DNA of 64,000 nt from Sphingomicrobium sp. XHP0239 (GCF_039555325.1 NZ_CP154608.1:124001-188000), one strand, 5' to 3'. Shown: positions 8,482-16,941, counted from the stretch's first letter. A program made the numbers and translations. The notes: generated by a model from the sequence alone, not told the origin.

Positions 8482-9546
8482 TCACAGCGGAGACCAGTCC
8501 GGCTCCTCCGGCTCGTCGCCGTAGCCGCTGTCGTCGCTGGTTCCGGCCGCTTTCTTTTCCGGAAGCAGTTCGGCGATGCAGTCGAGCAGCGTGCCCATGC
8601 CGGTGCCGGTCATGGCGCTGACCTCGAGCACATCGGTGACGCCGACGCCGGCCAATTCATCGCGCGCGATGGCGAGCACGTCCTCGTCGACCGTATCGAC
8701 GCGGCTGAGGCAGACGATCTCGGCTTTGTCCTCCAGCTCCTCGCCATAGGCCTCGAGCTCGTCGCGGACGGTGCGATAGGCCTTCGCCGGATCGCCGCCA
8801 TCGGCATCGACGAGGTGGACGAGCAGCTTGGTGCGTTCGACATGGCCGAGGAACCGGTCGCCGATCCCCGCTCCTTCCGCTGCGCCTTCGATCAGTCCGG
8901 GGATGTCGGCCATCACGAAATCCCGGCCCTTGTGATGAACCATGCCGAGCTTCGGATGGATGGTCGTGAAGGGATAGGCGCCGGTCTTGGCCTTGGCGTT
9001 GGACACGGCGTTGACCAGCGTGGACTTGCCCGCATTGGGAAGGCCGACGAGGCCGACGTCGGCCAGCAGTTTCAGGCGCAGCCAGACCCATGCTTCCTCG
9101 CCCGGCATCCCCGGCTGGTGCTGGCGCGGGGCACGATTGGTCGAGGTCTTGTAGGACAGGTTGCCGCGGCCACCGATGCCGCCGTGCAGCAGGCGCACTT
9201 CCTGCCCTTCCTTCTCGAGGTCGGCGATCAGGCTGCGCTCCTCGTCGTCCGCGAGGATCTGGGTCCCGACGGGGACGTCGATGATCAGATTCTTGCCGCC
9301 AGCACCGGTCTGGTTGCGGCCCGCGCCGCCTTTGCCGCGCGGGGCCTTGAAATGCTGCGTGTAGCGAAAGTCGATCAGCGTGTTCAGCGCGGGAACGGCG
9401 CGGAAGACGATGTCGCCGCCCTTGCCGCCGTTGCCGCCGTCGGGGCCGCCGAATTCGATATGCGCCTCGCGGCGGAAGCTGACGGCACCGGGTCCGCCGG
9501 CGCCGCTCGCGATGAAGATTTTCGCCTGGTCGAGAAAATGGGCCAT
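8482..9546 (-). CDS. obgE: GTPase Obg (CgtA)
   Basis: A 354-residue essential GTPase that associates with the large ribosomal subunit and links ribosome maturation with stress signalling. The glycine-rich Obg domain (1-158) contains the 'GGPGGNGGKGGD'-type runs; the OBG-type G domain begins near 'ADVGLVGLPNAGKST' (G1), followed by 'DIPGLIEGA' (G3) and 'LSRVDTVD' (G4, with a serine-arginine variant of NKxD). A short acidic tail ends 'EEPDWSPL'. The frame is open to 9609, but ATG 9546 gives the canonical MAHFLDQAKIFI start. It sits 4 bases downstream of tetR and 10 bases upstream of cerR, so it probably shares their transcript; obg is more often found next to ribosomal protein genes, which here lie about 2.3 kb away. 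Confidence 0.95.
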   Translation of the reverse strand: MAHFLDQAKIFIASGAGGPGAVSFRREAHIEFGGPDGGNGGKGGDIVFRAVPALNTLIDFRYTQHFKAPRGKGGAGRNQTGAGGKNLIIDVPVGTQILADDEERSLIADLEKEGQEVRLLHGGIGGRGNLSYKTSTNRAPRQHQPGMPGEEAWVWLRLKLLADVGLVGLPNAGKSTLVNAVSNAKAKTGAYPFTTIHPKLGMVHHKGRDFVMADIPGLIEGAAEGAGIGDRFLGHVERTKLLVHLVDADGGDPAKAYRTVRDELEAYGEELEDKAEIVCLSRVDTVDEDVLAIARDELAGVGVTDVLEVSAMTGTGMGTLLDCIAELLPEKKAAGTSDDSGYGDEPEEPDWSPL

Positions 9547-9550
9547 CGGT

Positions 9551-10138
9551 CTAGAGCCTTTCGCGGAGGACGGCGAGGATCTGCCGGACGGCAATCTCGT
9601 GTGCGGCACTGGGGGGCAGGTCGCAGGCGCGCGCGACCTCGTCGCCGACGAGCGCGTCGCCGATCGCGAACAGGACGAGGCCGAGGGTGGCGCGGTCGAG
9701 CGGGCGTTTTTCGCCCGGCCGGCTGATCTGGTCGATCACGCTGGCGATGGCGCGTTCGACGGGTTCGAGCGCCTCGCGGCGGCGCGACAGGACGACCCAG
9801 GCGATGAGTTCGCCGAATTTCTGTTCGCGGAATTCGGCGAACATATTCTCGACGACCGAACGCAGCTTGACCTGCCCCGCCTGGTAGCGGCCGATCGAGC
9901 CGGCGATGCTGGTCGCGACTTCGCGCGCGATCTCGTCGGCCAGGGCGGCGTGGAGTTCATCGACCGATCCGAAATGGTGGAGCAAGGCGGCGTGGGTACG
10001 GCCCATCCGGCCCGCCACCGCCTTCAGGGTCACCGCCGCCGCGCCTTCGGAGCGCAGCAGTTCGCGCGCCGCGTCGACCGCGACGACCCGGCTTTCCTCG
10101 GGCGTCATGCGTTTACGGATGGGTAAGGTTGTTGACAT
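9551..10138 (-). CDS. TetR-family transcriptional regulator
   Basis: A 195-residue one-component regulator. The N-terminal helix-turn-helix covers about 18-60 ('AARELLRSEGAAAVTLKAVAGRMGRTHAALLHHFGS' region), followed by an all-helical ligand domain. The ligand is unknown; family members often sense lipids or other hydrophobic compounds. It is divergent from the PF10118 gene at 10192, and the 53-base spacer contains repeated GACAT/ATGTC elements that overlap both the tetR start codon and a TTGACA box, the expected layout for autorepression plus control of the neighbour. Because obgE, cerR, acp and spt follow with short gaps, the regulator may also influence them (inference). Confidence 0.85.
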   Translation of the reverse strand: MSTTLPIRKRMTPEESRVVAVDAARELLRSEGAAAVTLKAVAGRMGRTHAALLHHFGSVDELHAALADEIAREVATSIAGSIGRYQAGQVKLRSVVENMFAEFREQKFGELIAWVVLSRRREALEPVERAIASVIDQISRPGEKRPLDRATLGLVLFAIGDALVGDEVARACDLPPSAAHEIAVRQILAVLRERL

Positions 10139-10162
10139 AAATGTCAGTAATGTCCATCTTAT
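10132..10162. promoter_or_regulatory. Shared tetR / PF10118 promoter with probable TetR operator
   Basis: A perfect inverted repeat GACAT-AA-ATGTC lies at 10134-10145, and another ATGTC follows at 10150-10154. A TTGACA box (10132-10137) with a CATCTT hexamer 17 bases downstream could drive the rightward gene. The repeat covers the -35 box and the tetR start codon, so a bound dimer would block both genes. Promoter strength and the binding protein are inferred. Confidence 0.55.
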
Positions 10163-10191
10163 GGTTGAAGACAGTCCCTAGGAGCATTTTC

Positions 10192-11070
10192 GTGACGACC
10201 GCAACCGTTACCCCCGCCGACCTGACCATCACGCCGCGCGACCGCCAGTTCGGCAAGGACGAGGCGACGGCCCGCTGGTGGCATTCCGGCGACCCGTTCG
10301 CGACCGCGATGTACAATGCGCTGTCCGCGACCTTTCCCGAAGGCGAGGCCTTTTTCGTGCGCTCGGTCCGCAAGTTCGCCGAGGGTACGCCCGACCGGCT
10401 GGCGGCCGACATCAAGGCGTTCACGACGCAGGAGGCGATTCACAGCCGCGAACATGACGCGTTCAACAAGCGCGCTCACGAGGCGGGCTACGACATGGAG
10501 CCGCTGTACGCGCGGGTACACGAGCGGATCGAGATCCTGAACGACAAGCCCGAGATCGCCAGCCTCGCGGCGACGATGGTGCTGGAACATTATACCGCGA
10601 TCCTCGCGCACGAACTGCTTGCCGATCCCCGCCACCTCGAGGGGGCGGACGAGGCGACGCGCGAATTGTGGAAATGGCATGCCGCCGAGGAGATCGAGCA
10701 TAAGGGCGTGGCCTACGACACGTGGCTGCACGCGACGCGTGGCTGGAGCCGGTGGAAGCGGTGGAGCGTGAAGGCCAAGGTCATGCTGTTCGTGACCAGC
10801 CATTTCTTCCCCGACCGGTTCCGCGGGGCGCTCTACCTGCTCGAGCAGGACGGAATTACCGGCTGGAAGGCCAAATGGGGCCTGTTCCGCTACGGGTTCG
10901 TCGCGCCGGGCATGTTCCGCAAGATCCTGGGCGCGTGGGCGGCCTTCTTCCTGCCGCGCTTTCACCCGTGGAACGACGACGATCGCGAACTGATCGCCGC
11001 CTACGAGGAAAGCGGCGCGCACAAATTCGAGCGCAACGGACGCAAGGTGCGGCGCGCGGTCGCGGCCTGA
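10192..11070 (+). CDS. Metal-dependent hydrolase-like protein (PF10118)
   Basis: A 292-residue protein of the family usually labelled 'metal-dependent hydrolase' (PF10118). Several His/Glu motifs typical of a helical metal site are visible: 'TTQEAIHSREHDAFN', 'MVLEHYTAILAHELL' and 'WKWHAAEEIEHK'. These recall ferritin-like or di-iron helical bundles rather than a classical hydrolase. A hydrophobic stretch near 'FVAPGMFRKILGAWAAFFLPRF' suggests membrane association. The frame is open from 10141, but GTG at 10192 is chosen because an AGGAG site (10180-10184) lies 7 bases before it and the sequence between is the regulator's operator. The reaction is not established for the family; a role in lipid metabolism is often assumed. 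Confidence 0.75.
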   Translation: MTTATVTPADLTITPRDRQFGKDEATARWWHSGDPFATAMYNALSATFPEGEAFFVRSVRKFAEGTPDRLAADIKAFTTQEAIHSREHDAFNKRAHEAGYDMEPLYARVHERIEILNDKPEIASLAATMVLEHYTAILAHELLADPRHLEGADEATRELWKWHAAEEIEHKGVAYDTWLHATRGWSRWKRWSVKAKVMLFVTSHFFPDRFRGALYLLEQDGITGWKAKWGLFRYGFVAPGMFRKILGAWAAFFLPRFHPWNDDDRELIAAYEESGAHKFERNGRKVRRAVAA

Positions 11071-11095
11071 GAACCCTTTTTCGCGGCGGCGATCG

Positions 11096-11632
11096 CTACG
11101 CCGCCGCGACCTGGTCCCGATCCTGGGCCGTCAGGTCGAGCGCGTACATCACCACTTCGACTTCCTCGTCACGGCCGCAACTCGTGCGCATGACGGTGTC
11201 GCCGGTGGGCACGAAGCCGAGCTTCCGCAGCACCCGGCCGCTGGCCGGATTGTCGATGAAGTGGCCGGCTTCGATGCGGCGGTGGCCGAGCGTGCGCATG
11301 ATCTCCAGCCCCGCGCGGCCCGCTTCGGTGGCGTAGCCCTTGCCCCAGTGCGAGCGGGCGATCCAATAGCCCATGTCGATCGAGCCGTCGGCCATCCGGT
11401 CGAACCCGAGGATGCCGACGATCCGCGCATCGGCGCGGGTGGTGACGAGCATCACGGGAAGCGAAGCCGCGGCCATGCGGGCGAGATGCTCGCGGGCGTC
11501 GTCGATGCCGTAGGGCCAGGGTGCGCTGGCGAGATTGCGGACGATCCCCTTGTCGGCGATCGCGGCGGCAACCGCTTCGGCATCTTCGGCCCAGCCGGGG
11601 CGCAACAGCAAATTCTCCGTCACCGCGAACAT
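11096..11632 (-). CDS. GNAT-family (RimJ/RimL-like) N-acetyltransferase
   Basis: A 178-residue single-domain acetyltransferase of the ribosomal-protein-serine acetyltransferase type. The acetyl-CoA binding motif A is visible as 'GYWIARSHWGKGYATEAGRAGL', followed by 'IEAGHFIDNPASGRVLRKLGF', the usual C-terminal half of this group. The ATG at 11632 has GGGAG 8 bases upstream; the open frame to 11716 has no such site and its extra residues look random. The acceptor amine is unknown. It is convergent with the PF10118 gene and lies downstream of rpmA beyond a terminator, so it is probably transcribed alone. Confidence 0.85.
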   Translation of the reverse strand: MFAVTENLLLRPGWAEDAEAVAAAIADKGIVRNLASAPWPYGIDDAREHLARMAAASLPVMLVTTRADARIVGILGFDRMADGSIDMGYWIARSHWGKGYATEAGRAGLEIMRTLGHRRIEAGHFIDNPASGRVLRKLGFVPTGDTVMRTSCGRDEEVEVVMYALDLTAQDRDQVAAA

Positions 11633-11713
11633 CGTCTCGTCTCCCTCGCGCGGGCCCCTATCGGGGGCTCGTGACACGTCCGGGAGAAGGCGAGGACGCT
11701 TTCGTGACGATCC

Positions 11714-11742
11714 CAAAAAGAAAAGGGACCGCGGACGGTCCC
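11714..11742 (-). terminator. Rho-independent terminator of rplU-rpmA
   Basis: On the minus strand a perfect 7-bp stem (GGGACCG / CGGTCCC, loop of 4) is followed directly by a T-rich run read from 11724 down to 11714. It ends the ribosomal protein transcript 67 bases after rpmA. Confidence 0.8.
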
Positions 11743-11808
11743 TTCTCCCTTTTGTCTTGTTGTCCGGACCGTCCTTGTTTGGACCGGTCCTTTATCGACG
11801 AGGTCCTG

Positions 11809-12078
11809 TTATTCGGCTGCTTCGCCCATCGCTTCGACGTGGACGTATTTGCGGCCAAGTTTCCCGTCACGAAACGTGACTTGGCCGTCAATAAGCGCAA
11901 AAATCGTGTGGTCGCGGCCGAGGCCGACGTTCGTGCCCGGGTACCATTTGGTGCCGCGCTGGCGCACGATGATGTTGCCCGCGACGACGCGTTCGCCGCC
12001 AAACTTCTTGACGCCGAGATACTTCGGATTGGAATCGCGGCCGTTACGCGACGAGCCGCCTGCCTTCTTATGTGCCAT
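11809..12078 (-). CDS. rpmA: 50S ribosomal protein L27
   Basis: An 89-residue L27 starting [19 protein letters not shown], the universal N-terminus that reaches toward the peptidyl transferase centre. It has the full family length, with no N-terminal cleavage extension of the Firmicutes type. Its ATG overlaps the last base of the rplU stop (TAATG), so the two are co-translated as usual. Confidence 0.98.
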   Translation of the reverse strand: MAHKKAGGSSRNGRDSNPKYLGVKKFGGERVVAGNIIVRQRGTKWYPGTNVGLGRDHTIFALIDGQVTFRDGKLGRKYVHVEAMGEAAE

Positions 12079-12593
12079 TACTTCTTCTCGGTCTTCTTGG
12101 CCGCGGGCTTCTTCGCAGGAGCCTTCTTCGCGGCGGGTTTCTTCGATTCTGCCGCCTTCTTAGCAGGTGCAGCATCCTTTGTCGATTTCTTCGGGTCGTC
12201 GGCCTTCGCCGCCTTCTTGGCGGGCGCCTTCTTCGCGGCCGGCTTGTCGTCGGTCTTCGCGTCGGCCGCCTTCTTGGGCGCGGCCTTCTTCTTCTCGCCG
12301 CCGATCGACACGATCTCGAGGATCGTGTGCTGCTGGCGATGGCCGCGCTTGCGGCGATAGTTGTGGCGGCGACGCTTCTTGAAGACGGTCACCTTCTCGC
12401 CCTTGGCCTGCGCGATGACCTTGGCGCCGACGGTCAGGCCGTCGGTCGACTTGAGGTCCGAGCCTTCGCCCGCGAGCAGGACATCGTCGAGGGTAATCTC
12501 GTCACCGGCTTCGCCGTCGATCTTCTCGACCACGATCTTGTCTCCGGCGGCAACCCGATATTGTTTGCCGCCCGTGCGCACGACTGCGAACAT
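12078..12593 (-). CDS. rplU: 50S ribosomal protein L21 with Lys/Ala-rich C-terminal tail
   Basis: A 171-residue L21. Residues 1-100 are the normal protein ([20 protein letters not shown] ... '[15 protein letters not shown]'). The remaining 70 or so residues are a repetitive low-complexity tail of K, A, P and D ('[10 protein letters not shown]', '[12 protein letters not shown]') resembling histone H1-like tails. The reading frame is clean and coupled to rpmA, so this is a real extension and not a frameshift. Similar tails occur on L21 in other alphaproteobacteria. The tail probably adds RNA contacts at the subunit surface (inference). Confidence 0.97.
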   Translation of the reverse strand: MFAVVRTGGKQYRVAAGDKIVVEKIDGEAGDEITLDDVLLAGEGSDLKSTDGLTVGAKVIAQAKGEKVTVFKKRRRHNYRRKRGHRQQHTILEIVSIGGEKKKAAPKKAADAKTDDKPAAKKAPAKKAAKADDPKKSTKDAAPAKKAAESKKPAAKKAPAKKPAAKKTEKK

Positions 12594-12736
12594 TGGCTTT
12601 TCTCTTCAATAATTAGCGTTTTCCCGCGCCGTGACGCGTTCGGTCTGAAACATCCGGCGCGAGGGGATGGGGCCACCTATGGAATGGGCGGCGCGAAGTC
12701 AACCGATTGTCACCGAAAAAGCGGCGCAAAGCGCCT

Positions 12737-13072
12737 CTAGTGCCGCCGTTCGGGGCGCAGGTGGTAATGGCCGGGTTCGAAGCCGGAAAAGATTGCGGGG
12801 ATCGCCGGATGCTCGACCGGCTCGTCCGCACCGTCGGCGACGAGGTTCTGCTGGCTGACGTAGGCGATGTAGCTCGTCTCGTCATTCTCGGCGAGCAGAT
12901 GGTAGAAGGGCTGGTTCTTGTGCGGACGCAGGCCCTCGGGAATGGCATCGTACCATTCGTCGGTATTGTCGAATTCGGGGTCGACGTCGAAGATCACCCC
13001 TCGAAAATCGAGCAGGCGGTGGCGAACGACATCGCCGATGCCGAAGGCGGCGACGGGAATCATACTGGTCAT
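12737..13072 (-). CDS. hspQ: Heat shock protein HspQ
   Basis: A 111-residue protein of the HspQ/YccV family. In E. coli HspQ is a hemimethylated-DNA-binding protein and a specificity factor for Lon. The family pattern is clear: 'FGIGDVVRHRLLDFRGVIFDVDPEFDNTDEWY', 'HKNQPFYHLL' and 'YIAYVSQQNL'. The ATG at 13072 has GAGGG just upstream; a second ATG at 13063 is also possible. It is a single gene between rplU and the two-component system, all on the minus strand. Confidence 0.9.
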   Translation of the reverse strand: MTSMIPVAAFGIGDVVRHRLLDFRGVIFDVDPEFDNTDEWYDAIPEGLRPHKNQPFYHLLAENDETSYIAYVSQQNLVADGADEPVEHPAIPAIFSGFEPGHYHLRPERRH

Positions 13073-13110
13073 GCCCTCAATGTAAGGGGTCGGGACGGGG
13101 CGGCAAGGGT

Positions 13111-14511
13111 TCAGGCGGGGAACAGGAGCCGCGCCTCGAGCCCCGGAAGGCCGTCGCCGCGGTCGGCGAGGACGAGCGTGCCGCCGTGACGGCGCACGAT
13201 GGCCTCGACGATGGCCAGCCCCAGCCCGTGGCCGCCGGTTTCGCGATTGCGCGAGCTTTCCGCCCGTTCGAACGGTCGCTTGAGCCGCGCGCGCTCGGCA
13301 GCCGGGATACCGGGGCCGTCGTCGCGGACGAGAAGCGCGACCCGGTCCTGCGGATCCCGTTCGAGGACGAGGTCGACATGATTGGCGTGGCGAAGCGCAT
13401 TGTCGATGAGGTTGCGCACCGCGCGGCGGACCGCGGCCTCGTCGCCGGGGAAGGGATGATCGCGATCCGCGTGGAGCGCGACCGAACGGCCTGCCTCGCG
13501 ATAGCGGCTCGTCACGCTGCGCAGCAGGGAAAGTGGGGCGACCGTGCTGCCCGGCGCGATCGCACGGTCGGAGCGGGCGAGTTCGAGAATCGATTCGAGC
13601 TGGCCGTGGAGCCGCTCGACCTGGTCGACGAGGGCGGTCCGGCGCTCGGCGTCCTCGACCCCCTCGGCCTCGAGGCGGAGCGCAGTGAGCGGGGTGCGCA
13701 GGTCGTGACCAATCGCGCCGAGCATGACGTCCTTCTCATCGAGCATGGCGAGGATGCGCGCCTGCATGTCGTTGACCGACCGGATCAGCGCCGCGACATC
13801 GCGCGGCCCGTCGGGTTCGACGGGGACGAATGCGCTGCCGCGCTGACCGTCGAAGCTTTCCGCACTGGCGGTCAGCCGACCCATCGCCAATCCGACCCGC
13901 CGCAGCAGGAAGAGGGTGGGCACGAGAATCAACAGCCCGATCAGCAGATGCAGAACGATCAGCCGCCCGAGCACCGGGGCGATGGCGTCGGGGCCGGGGG
14001 CGGCGAGGCTGATCCAGCGGCCATCGTCGAGCGGGACTGCCAGCAGCATCCGCGGCGGACCCGGATCGGTGCGCAGGCGCGAGGGGCGGGGCGGAAGGCG
14101 TACGACCCGCGCACCGCTGCCATCCACACCCGCGTCGGAAAGCGCGGTCCGAAACGCCCGCTGGGCATCGTCCAGCCTGATTGCGTCGGGGGCGATGGGA
14201 CTGGTTTCGGAGACGTCGAGGAAGCGGCGCTGGCCGCGTCGCCCGTCGGGCCCGCCGCCGCGCCGGAACCGGCGACGTTCGAAGCGCGGGCGGTCGCCAT
14301 CGGTAAAGCGTTCGGCCATCCGCGAGCGCCGCTCCAGCCGCTCCGGATCGGCGATTAGCAGTGCGATCCGTTCGGCGGCGGGACGCACGGCGCGCTCGGT
14401 CATCTGGTCGCGGCGATTGTCGAGCGCGATGGCGACGCTGACCCCTTGCGCGACCAGAAGGGCGATCACTACGATCAGGGTGACTTGCGTAGCGAGCGAC
14501 AGCCGTTTCAC
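13111..14511 (-). CDS. Sensor histidine kinase (two-component system)
   Basis: A 466-residue inner-membrane kinase. It has an N-terminal helix (about 8-28), a periplasmic domain (about 30-180) with an unusual Arg/Gly-rich stretch ('RRRFRRGGGPDGRRGQRRF'), a second helix at about 182-205, a HAMP region, the dimerisation box 'AIGHDLRTPL' with the phosphoacceptor His, an N-box 'RNLIDNALRHA', G1 'DDGPGIP' and G2 'GGHGLGLAI'. It begins with GTG, overlapping the stop of the response regulator (GTGA). The basic periplasmic segment suggests sensing of anionic surface polymers or divalent cations (speculative). The pair resembles envelope-stress or metal systems, and the EF-hand gene next to it may be a target. 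Confidence 0.88.
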   Translation of the reverse strand: MKRLSLATQVTLIVVIALLVAQGVSVAIALDNRRDQMTERAVRPAAERIALLIADPERLERRSRMAERFTDGDRPRFERRRFRRGGGPDGRRGQRRFLDVSETSPIAPDAIRLDDAQRAFRTALSDAGVDGSGARVVRLPPRPSRLRTDPGPPRMLLAVPLDDGRWISLAAPGPDAIAPVLGRLIVLHLLIGLLILVPTLFLLRRVGLAMGRLTASAESFDGQRGSAFVPVEPDGPRDVAALIRSVNDMQARILAMLDEKDVMLGAIGHDLRTPLTALRLEAEGVEDAERRTALVDQVERLHGQLESILELARSDRAIAPGSTVAPLSLLRSVTSRYREAGRSVALHADRDHPFPGDEAAVRRAVRNLIDNALRHANHVDLVLERDPQDRVALLVRDDGPGIPAAERARLKRPFERAESSRNRETGGHGLGLAIVEAIVRRHGGTLVLADRGDGLPGLEARLLFPA

Positions 14512-15212
14512 GCGCCCTCCACCGGGACCGCGAGACTGTAGCCGACGCCGTGGACGGTGCGCACGATCTCGCTGCCGCGTTCGCCCAGTTTCTTGCGGAG
14601 CCGCAGGACGGCATTGTCGATCGCGCGGTCGAAGGGGTCGGCTTCGCGACCCCTGGTGAGGTCGAGCAGCTGGTCGCGCGACAGCGGGCGCCCGGCCCGC
14701 TCGATGAGCGTGAGGAGCAAGCGATAGTCGCCGCTGGTGAGGTCGACCGGCTCGTCCTTGCGGAAGAGCTGCTGGCGGGCGGTGTCGAGCGTGAAATCCT
14801 CGAAGCGGTAGAGAGTGCCGGCTTCGGGTGCGACTTCCTTCGCTTCGCTTCGCCGCAGGATGGCTCTCAGCCGTGCGGTCAGCTCGCGCGGATTGAAGGG
14901 TTTGGTGAGATAGTCGTCGGCGCCCATTTCGAGCCCCACGATCCGGTCGACGTCCTCCGCGCGCGCGGAGAGGAAGAGGATGGGCAGATCGCCGCCTTCG
15001 CGGATCGAGCGGGCGAGGCTCAGCCCGTCTTCGCCTGGCAGCATGATGTCGAGCACCGCGGCGTGGAAGGCGTAGGCGTCGAGCGCCGTTCGGGCGGCGG
15101 CGGCATCGGCGCAGGGGGTGACCCGGAACCCCTCGCGCTCGAGATAGCGCGCCAGTGGCGTGCGGATCGCGGGCTCGTCCTCGACGAGCAGAAGGTGGGG
15201 GCGGTTCGCCAT
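14508..15212 (-). CDS. OmpR-family response regulator
   Basis: A 234-residue DNA-binding response regulator. The receiver has the acidic pocket 'VEDE' (10-13), phosphoacceptor Asp in 'AVLDIMLPGEDG', Thr/Ser in 'LFLSARAEDVD' and Lys in 'YLTKPFNPREL'. The C-terminal winged helix carries 'LTSGDYRLLLTLIERAGRPLSRDQLL' and 'DNAVLRLRKKLGE'. It is the first gene of a two-gene operon with the histidine kinase, which it overlaps by 4 bases. Confidence 0.92.
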   Translation of the reverse strand: MANRPHLLLVEDEPAIRTPLARYLEREGFRVTPCADAAAARTALDAYAFHAAVLDIMLPGEDGLSLARSIREGGDLPILFLSARAEDVDRIVGLEMGADDYLTKPFNPRELTARLRAILRRSEAKEVAPEAGTLYRFEDFTLDTARQQLFRKDEPVDLTSGDYRLLLTLIERAGRPLSRDQLLDLTRGREADPFDRAIDNAVLRLRKKLGERGSEIVRTVHGVGYSLAVPVEGA

Positions 15213-15232
15213 CGGTGGGTCGGGAATGGCAA

Positions 15233-15259
15233 GCGGGGGCCGGTGTGACCAGCCCCCGC
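15233..15259 (-). terminator. GC-rich hairpin after the EF-hand gene
   Basis: A perfect 8-bp stem (GCGGGGGC / GCCCCCGC, loop of 11) lies between the stop of the EF-hand gene and the start of the response regulator. There is no T-run, so it may be a Rho-assisted end or an mRNA 3' stabiliser. Confidence 0.45.
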
Positions 15260-15282
15260 GCGCGTTGCCTGTGGCGGGTTCT

Positions 15283-15840
15283 CTAGCGGTTGGCGCGGCG
15301 GTTCTGGCGATTGGCGCGCATCTGTTCGCGTGCCGCCTGCCGTTCGGCCTGCGTCAGCGTGCCGTCGTTATCGGTGTCGATGCGCTGGAAGCGTTCGACT
15401 TGGGGCGCCTGGAATTCGGCCAGCGTGATGGAGCCGTTGCCGTTCGCGTCGAGCCGGTCGAAACCGCCGCCGCGGCCCATGCGCATGCCGCGCATTCCGC
15501 GCTGACCGCGCCGTTCGGCCCGGTCGCCGCGACGTTCGCCGCGCATCTGCTGTCGCTGGTCGCGGGCGGCTTCCAGTTCGGCTTGTGTCAGCGCGCCGTC
15601 GTTATTGGTGTCCATCCGGGCGAAGCGGGCATCGCGACGCGCTTCGCGCTGGGCCTCCATCTCGGCCTTCGACACTTGGCCGTCGCCATTGCGATCCAGC
15701 CTCTGGAAGCGTTCGGCGCTGCGTTGCTGCATCTGTTCGAGCGTCACGTCGCCCTGCGGAGCGCGGTTGTTGGGCTGGGCCGCGGCGGCGGCGGGAATGG
15801 CGAGCGCCGTGGCGGCGAGCATCAACGTCATCTTCTTCAT
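15283..15840 (-). CDS. Exported EF-hand calcium-binding protein
   Basis: A 185-residue protein with a signal peptide (MKKMTLMLAATALAIPAAAAAQ, cleavage near AAAQ) and four EF-hand loops: 'DRNGDGQVSKAE', 'DTNNDGALTQAE', 'DANGNGSITLAE' and 'DTDNDGTLTQAE'. All keep Asp at 1, Gly at 6 and Glu at 12; the third has Asn at position 5. The linkers are rich in Arg, Gln and Met (a segment 'RGQRGMRGMRMGRGGG'), giving a basic protein. Such periplasmic EF-hand proteins are common in sphingomonads and probably buffer or sense Ca2+. The start codon ATG at 15840 is preceded by AAGGACGATG-type sequence; the longer open frame to 15942 is discounted because it precedes the signal peptide. It lies upstream of, and may be controlled by, the two-component pair. 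Confidence 0.8.
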   Translation of the reverse strand: MKKMTLMLAATALAIPAAAAAQPNNRAPQGDVTLEQMQQRSAERFQRLDRNGDGQVSKAEMEAQREARRDARFARMDTNNDGALTQAELEAARDQRQQMRGERRGDRAERRGQRGMRGMRMGRGGGFDRLDANGNGSITLAEFQAPQVERFQRIDTDNDGTLTQAERQAAREQMRANRQNRRANR

Positions 15841-15957
15841 GCGAACATCGTCCTTGTTGGTGTCTGTCGATGATGCGGTTCTACGGTCCCTGTGTCGCAG
15901 CCATATCCTAGCGCGCGGCGCGTTTGTCGCAAAATGTCGCACCGAGCAGCGACACCC

Positions 15958-16650
15958 TCAGGCGGGAACGGGCTCGCCAGCATAGTCGAAATGGCCGCCG
16001 CTGTCGGCGGGGGCGAGGTTCGCCAGCACGTCGAGAAGGGCGTTGGCGCTATGTTCGGGCGTGAAGAGCTTGTCGTCGGCGACATTGCCTTGGAACGGCT
16101 GCGACAGGGACGTGTCGACGGTTCCGGGATGGAGCGCGGCGACGATGCCCTTTTCGTGGGTGCGGGCGAGTTCGATGGAGAGCGTGCGGATGCACTGGTT
16201 GAGCGCCGCCTTGCTCATCCGGTAGCTGTACCAGCCGCCGAGCCGGTTGTCCGAGATCGACCCGACGCGCGCGGACAGGGCCGCGAAATGGAAACGTTCG
16301 CTCCGCGGCAGGAGTGGCACGAAGTGGCGCGCGACGAGCGCAGGGCCGATGGCGTTGATCGCCATGACGCGGGCCATGACGTCGGCATCGAGCATCCGGT
16401 AGCTCTTTTCCGGTCCGAAGTCGTCGGCGTGAAGGATCCCGCTGGCGACGATGACGGCGTCGTAGGGCGCGTCTCCGGCGAGCGCCTCGGCGGCGGCGGC
16501 GATCGTGGAGGGGCGAAGGAAATCGATCGAAGGATCGCTGTCGCGGCCGAGGCGGCGGGCGGTCCCGCCCCGCGCCTCGATGGCGTCGGCCAGGGCGCCG
16601 CCGATGCCGCCGCCCGCCCCGATGACGATCGCTTGGGAAAAGTCGCTCAT
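15958..16650 (-). CDS. Short-chain dehydrogenase/reductase (C-factor-like)
   Basis: A 230-residue SDR. The nucleotide-binding motif is GAGGGIGG near residue 11, and the catalytic Tyr and Lys are in 'YSYRMSKAALNQ'. The C-terminal half ('GTVDTSLSQPFQGNV', 'FTPEHSAN', 'DSGGHFDYAGEPVPA') is typical of the C-factor/csgA-like NAD(P)H oxidoreductases that are widespread in proteobacteria. The substrate is unknown. ATG 16650 is preferred to the open frame from 16686 because the Rossmann strand starts right after it. It is a single gene upstream of the EF-hand gene on the same strand. Confidence 0.82.
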   Translation of the reverse strand: MSDFSQAIVIGAGGGIGGALADAIEARGGTARRLGRDSDPSIDFLRPSTIAAAAEALAGDAPYDAVIVASGILHADDFGPEKSYRMLDADVMARVMAINAIGPALVARHFVPLLPRSERFHFAALSARVGSISDNRLGGWYSYRMSKAALNQCIRTLSIELARTHEKGIVAALHPGTVDTSLSQPFQGNVADDKLFTPEHSANALLDVLANLAPADSGGHFDYAGEPVPA

Positions 16651-16777
16651 GCCGGAAGCAATGGATGAGCGAGCCCGCAGGTCCACGCGGACCCGCGGCC
16701 ATAAAGGCTTTGCAAAGCGGCCGACCCGTTGCTAGGGGCGCGCTTCATCCCGCGGCGCCCCGTGCGCCGAGACCTGC

Positions 16778-16867
<90 letters not shown>

Positions 16868-16941
16868 TTTGCTTTGAGCGATAGGCTCTAGCAGGTGACT
16901 TCTTCCACAAAGGCCGATCGCAAAGAGGGATCGGCGGCAGG

